In this document: positions 62,907 through 64,000 of the stretch, one piece after another
Position numbering within the stretch: the first letter of the stretch is position 1
Layout: the number at the start of each line of letters is the position of its first letter
From: Neobacillus niacini
GTDB lineage: Bacteria > Bacillota > Bacilli > Bacillales > Cytobacillaceae
NCBI RefSeq assembly: GCF_000759675.1
Contig: NZ_BAWM01000004.1
Span: 124,001-188,000 of the forward strand
DNA length: 64,000 bases
Reading direction: 5' to 3'
Notes under the pieces: model-generated
The model's database searches: none
Told to the model about the DNA's origin: nothing
The model's input: the letters and a program-made list of their open reading frames with translations, nothing else
Made by a program: the position numbers and the translations under genes

Positions 62907-62977
62907 CTTTGATTAAAGATTTATATCCAAAAATATGATAAAGTTGGAATGAATTCTTAAACAAAGGGGAGTTATCT

Positions 62978-63367
62978 TTGATACAACGCTTTATTGAACT
63001 AGGTGAGGGTTATTCGGATATATATGAGTTACTTGAACTGGCAAAGGCTAATCAGCACCGTCTTCTTCATATGATGGCATTTCATACGGTAAAGAACGAG
63101 AAACAAGTGACATCATTAGCAGTAGTTTTACAGCTCACAGACCCTGGAAAATTCCAAGCCCTTTATATCTGCCGTGAAGGTATCCCTAATCCAAACTTTA
63201 TTCCGAATAAAAGGTATGATTTGTTTCAACAGACAGCAGAGGAACTTGGAAAGCAAATTATTCAACTATCGGTCAAACCTTCCACTATTTTCCATGAAAA
63301 AGAATTATATTATCAACATTTAATCGCAATTTTAAGGCTAAATCACTATATTAAACCGTTGCATTAA
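62978..63367 (+). CDS. Small conserved Bacillaceae protein (DUF7147-like)
   Basis: 129 aa, probably a single alpha/beta domain; QRFIELGEGYSDIYELLELA at the N-terminus and CREGIPNPNFIPNKRYDLF in the middle. Such proteins are often mislabelled methylthioribose kinase, but no kinase motif is visible. The start is TTG at 62978 with AAAGGGGAG 6 bases upstream. It lies downstream of the structured RNA, which could be its leader. No signal peptide or helix. Function unknown. Confidence 0.7.
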   Translation: MIQRFIELGEGYSDIYELLELAKANQHRLLHMMAFHTVKNEKQVTSLAVVLQLTDPGKFQALYICREGIPNPNFIPNKRYDLFQQTAEELGKQIIQLSVKPSTIFHEKELYYQHLIAILRLNHYIKPLH

Positions 63368-63399
63368 AAAAGCTTCAGCGCCGGACGCTGAAGCTTTTT
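63365..63399. terminator. Bidirectional terminator between the 62978 gene and ylbG
   Basis: AAAAAGCTTCAGCG/CGCTGAAGCTTTTT, 14-bp perfect stem with 5-base loop. Confidence 0.93.
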
Positions 63400-63403
63400 A
63401 TTT

Positions 63404-63679
63404 CTATATACCCATTTTATAATCATATTCTTTTGCTTTATCTGGTGCAGCATTTTCAAATTCCATCTTCAGGAAAGGCTTATATGACGGTTCTACTTTC
63501 TTAACAAATGAAAAGGAATTAATTTTTTCCATTATCACTTCAAGTTCATCTTGATTACAATAAAGTACAACATATTTTAATTTTTTTGAAACGTAATGAA
63601 CATTTCCAAAACGTCTTAACATTTTTGCTTGCTTTAAGGAATATAGCCAAATAACCAATCCTTGCCGTTGAACGAACAT
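63404..63679 (-). CDS. ylbG: YlbG family protein (DUF2129/UPF0298)
   Basis: 91 aa: [38 protein letters not shown] and [17 protein letters not shown] match the family throughout. The start is ATG at 63679 with AAGGGG 9 bases upstream. The TTG-initiated frame to 63697 begins inside that RBS. Cytoplasmic; function unknown. Confidence 0.92.
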   Translation of the reverse strand: MFVQRQGLVIWLYSLKQAKMLRRFGNVHYVSKKLKYVVLYCNQDELEVIMEKINSFSFVKKVEPSYKPFLKMEFENAAPDKAKEYDYKMGI

Positions 63680-63806
63680 ACTTATTTTCCCCTTCAATAA
63701 ACCATCATTTTAATAAGTCTAGCATATTAAAACACTCTTTTTCAATTCAAACTTTACTGATGATTCCAAAAGTAAACCAAAACACCAAAGGATAATGGTG
63801 ATTCAT

Positions 63807-64000
63807 ATGGATTTAGAGCCAATTTGGCAGCTATTTATTAAACAACTTACCTTGAATAAATGTATTACTAAGGTACATTGGAAAAAAATAACTGGCATTC
63901 CGTTTTTATTTATTAGCATAACCCCTGAAATATCTCAGCGTACTCTCGAGGAGATTATTAACAAGTGTTCTGTTATAGCCATGAAAGGTCATCGCTTACA
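63807..64000 (+). CDS. Unidentified ORF, truncated by the window end
   Basis: At least 64 codons open to the window end, beginning MDLEPIWQLFIKQLTLNKC; in-frame GTG (63798) and ATG (63795) also occur, with AAAGGA at 63788-63793 best placed for the GTG. Composition (mixed hydrophobic and charged, sensible codon use) looks coding. I do not recognise the family. It is divergent from ylbG. Confidence 0.45.
   Translation, partial: MDLEPIWQLFIKQLTLNKCITKVHWKKITGIPFLFISITPEISQRTLEEIINKCSVIAMKGHRL

Noticed and set aside
62978..63367. Methylthioribose kinase label for the small gene
   Set aside because: No kinase motifs and far too short; the label is probably a propagated error.

Overview
This window is a chromosomal core region of an endospore-forming member of the Bacillaceae. 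It is AT-rich and has strong Shine-Dalgarno sequences. It carries sigE, sigG, spoIIGA, spoVD and spoVE, PyrR-type attenuators and an ileS T-box. Gene order, read on the minus strand from about 63.7 kb down to 1, is nearly that of Bacillus subtilis from ylbG to yloB. Genus-level placement (Bacillus, Neobacillus or a relative) cannot be fixed from sequence reading alone. I see no rRNA, tRNA, CRISPR array, prophage or intact insertion sequence.

Layout. 1-3.3 kb holds the N-terminal half of a P-type calcium ATPase (yloB, -), divergent from the ribosome quality-control factor rqcH (+). 3.3-15.2 kb is the complete de novo pyrimidine operon pyrR-pyrP-pyrB-pyrC-carA-carB-pyrK-pyrD-pyrF-pyrE, with one recognisable sigma-A promoter and three PyrR attenuators. 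15.2-20.5 kb carries ylyB (RluD-type), lspA, a degenerate ylyA, a large multi-hairpin intergenic element, and ileS behind an Ile (AUC) T-box. 20.5-24.5 kb is the divIVA-ylmHG-sepF-ylmEDC cell-division group. 24.6-27.5 kb is sigG, sigE and spoIIGA, with candidate forespore and Spo0A-type promoters. 27.6-47.2 kb is the dcw cluster (mraZ, rsmH, ftsL, pbpB, spoVD, murE, orphan Mur N-domain, mraY, murD, spoVE, murG, murB, divIB, ylxW, ylxX, sbp, ftsA, ftsZ). 47.2-64 kb is bshC, DUF3397, panE, a three-gene biotin-dependent acyl-CoA carboxylase, then ylbP, ylbO, a crotonase, rpmF, ylbN, ylbM, ylbL, ylbK, ylbJ, coaD, rsmD, a structured RNA, a small conserved gene, ylbG and an unidentified partial ORF.

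How it fits together: wall precursor synthesis, divisome assembly and the mother-cell and forespore sigma factors are placed side by side, so that vegetative division genes and sporulation genes share transcripts. UMP supply is controlled separately by PyrR, and isoleucyl-tRNA supply by the T-box.

The region is mostly canonical. The points I consider most worth following are: (1) a perfect 11-bp hairpin whose loop holds the spoVD Shine-Dalgarno, with a candidate sigma-E promoter placed so that its transcript would lack the 5' arm; (2) an orphan MurF-N-like protein exactly where murF sits in proteobacterial dcw clusters; (3) a four-hairpin RNA ending in a terminator in the ylbG-ylbH interval; (4) three families of palindromic intergenic elements, two of which touch the stop codons of ileS and accC; and (5) a YlyA that has lost its zinc-finger cysteines.
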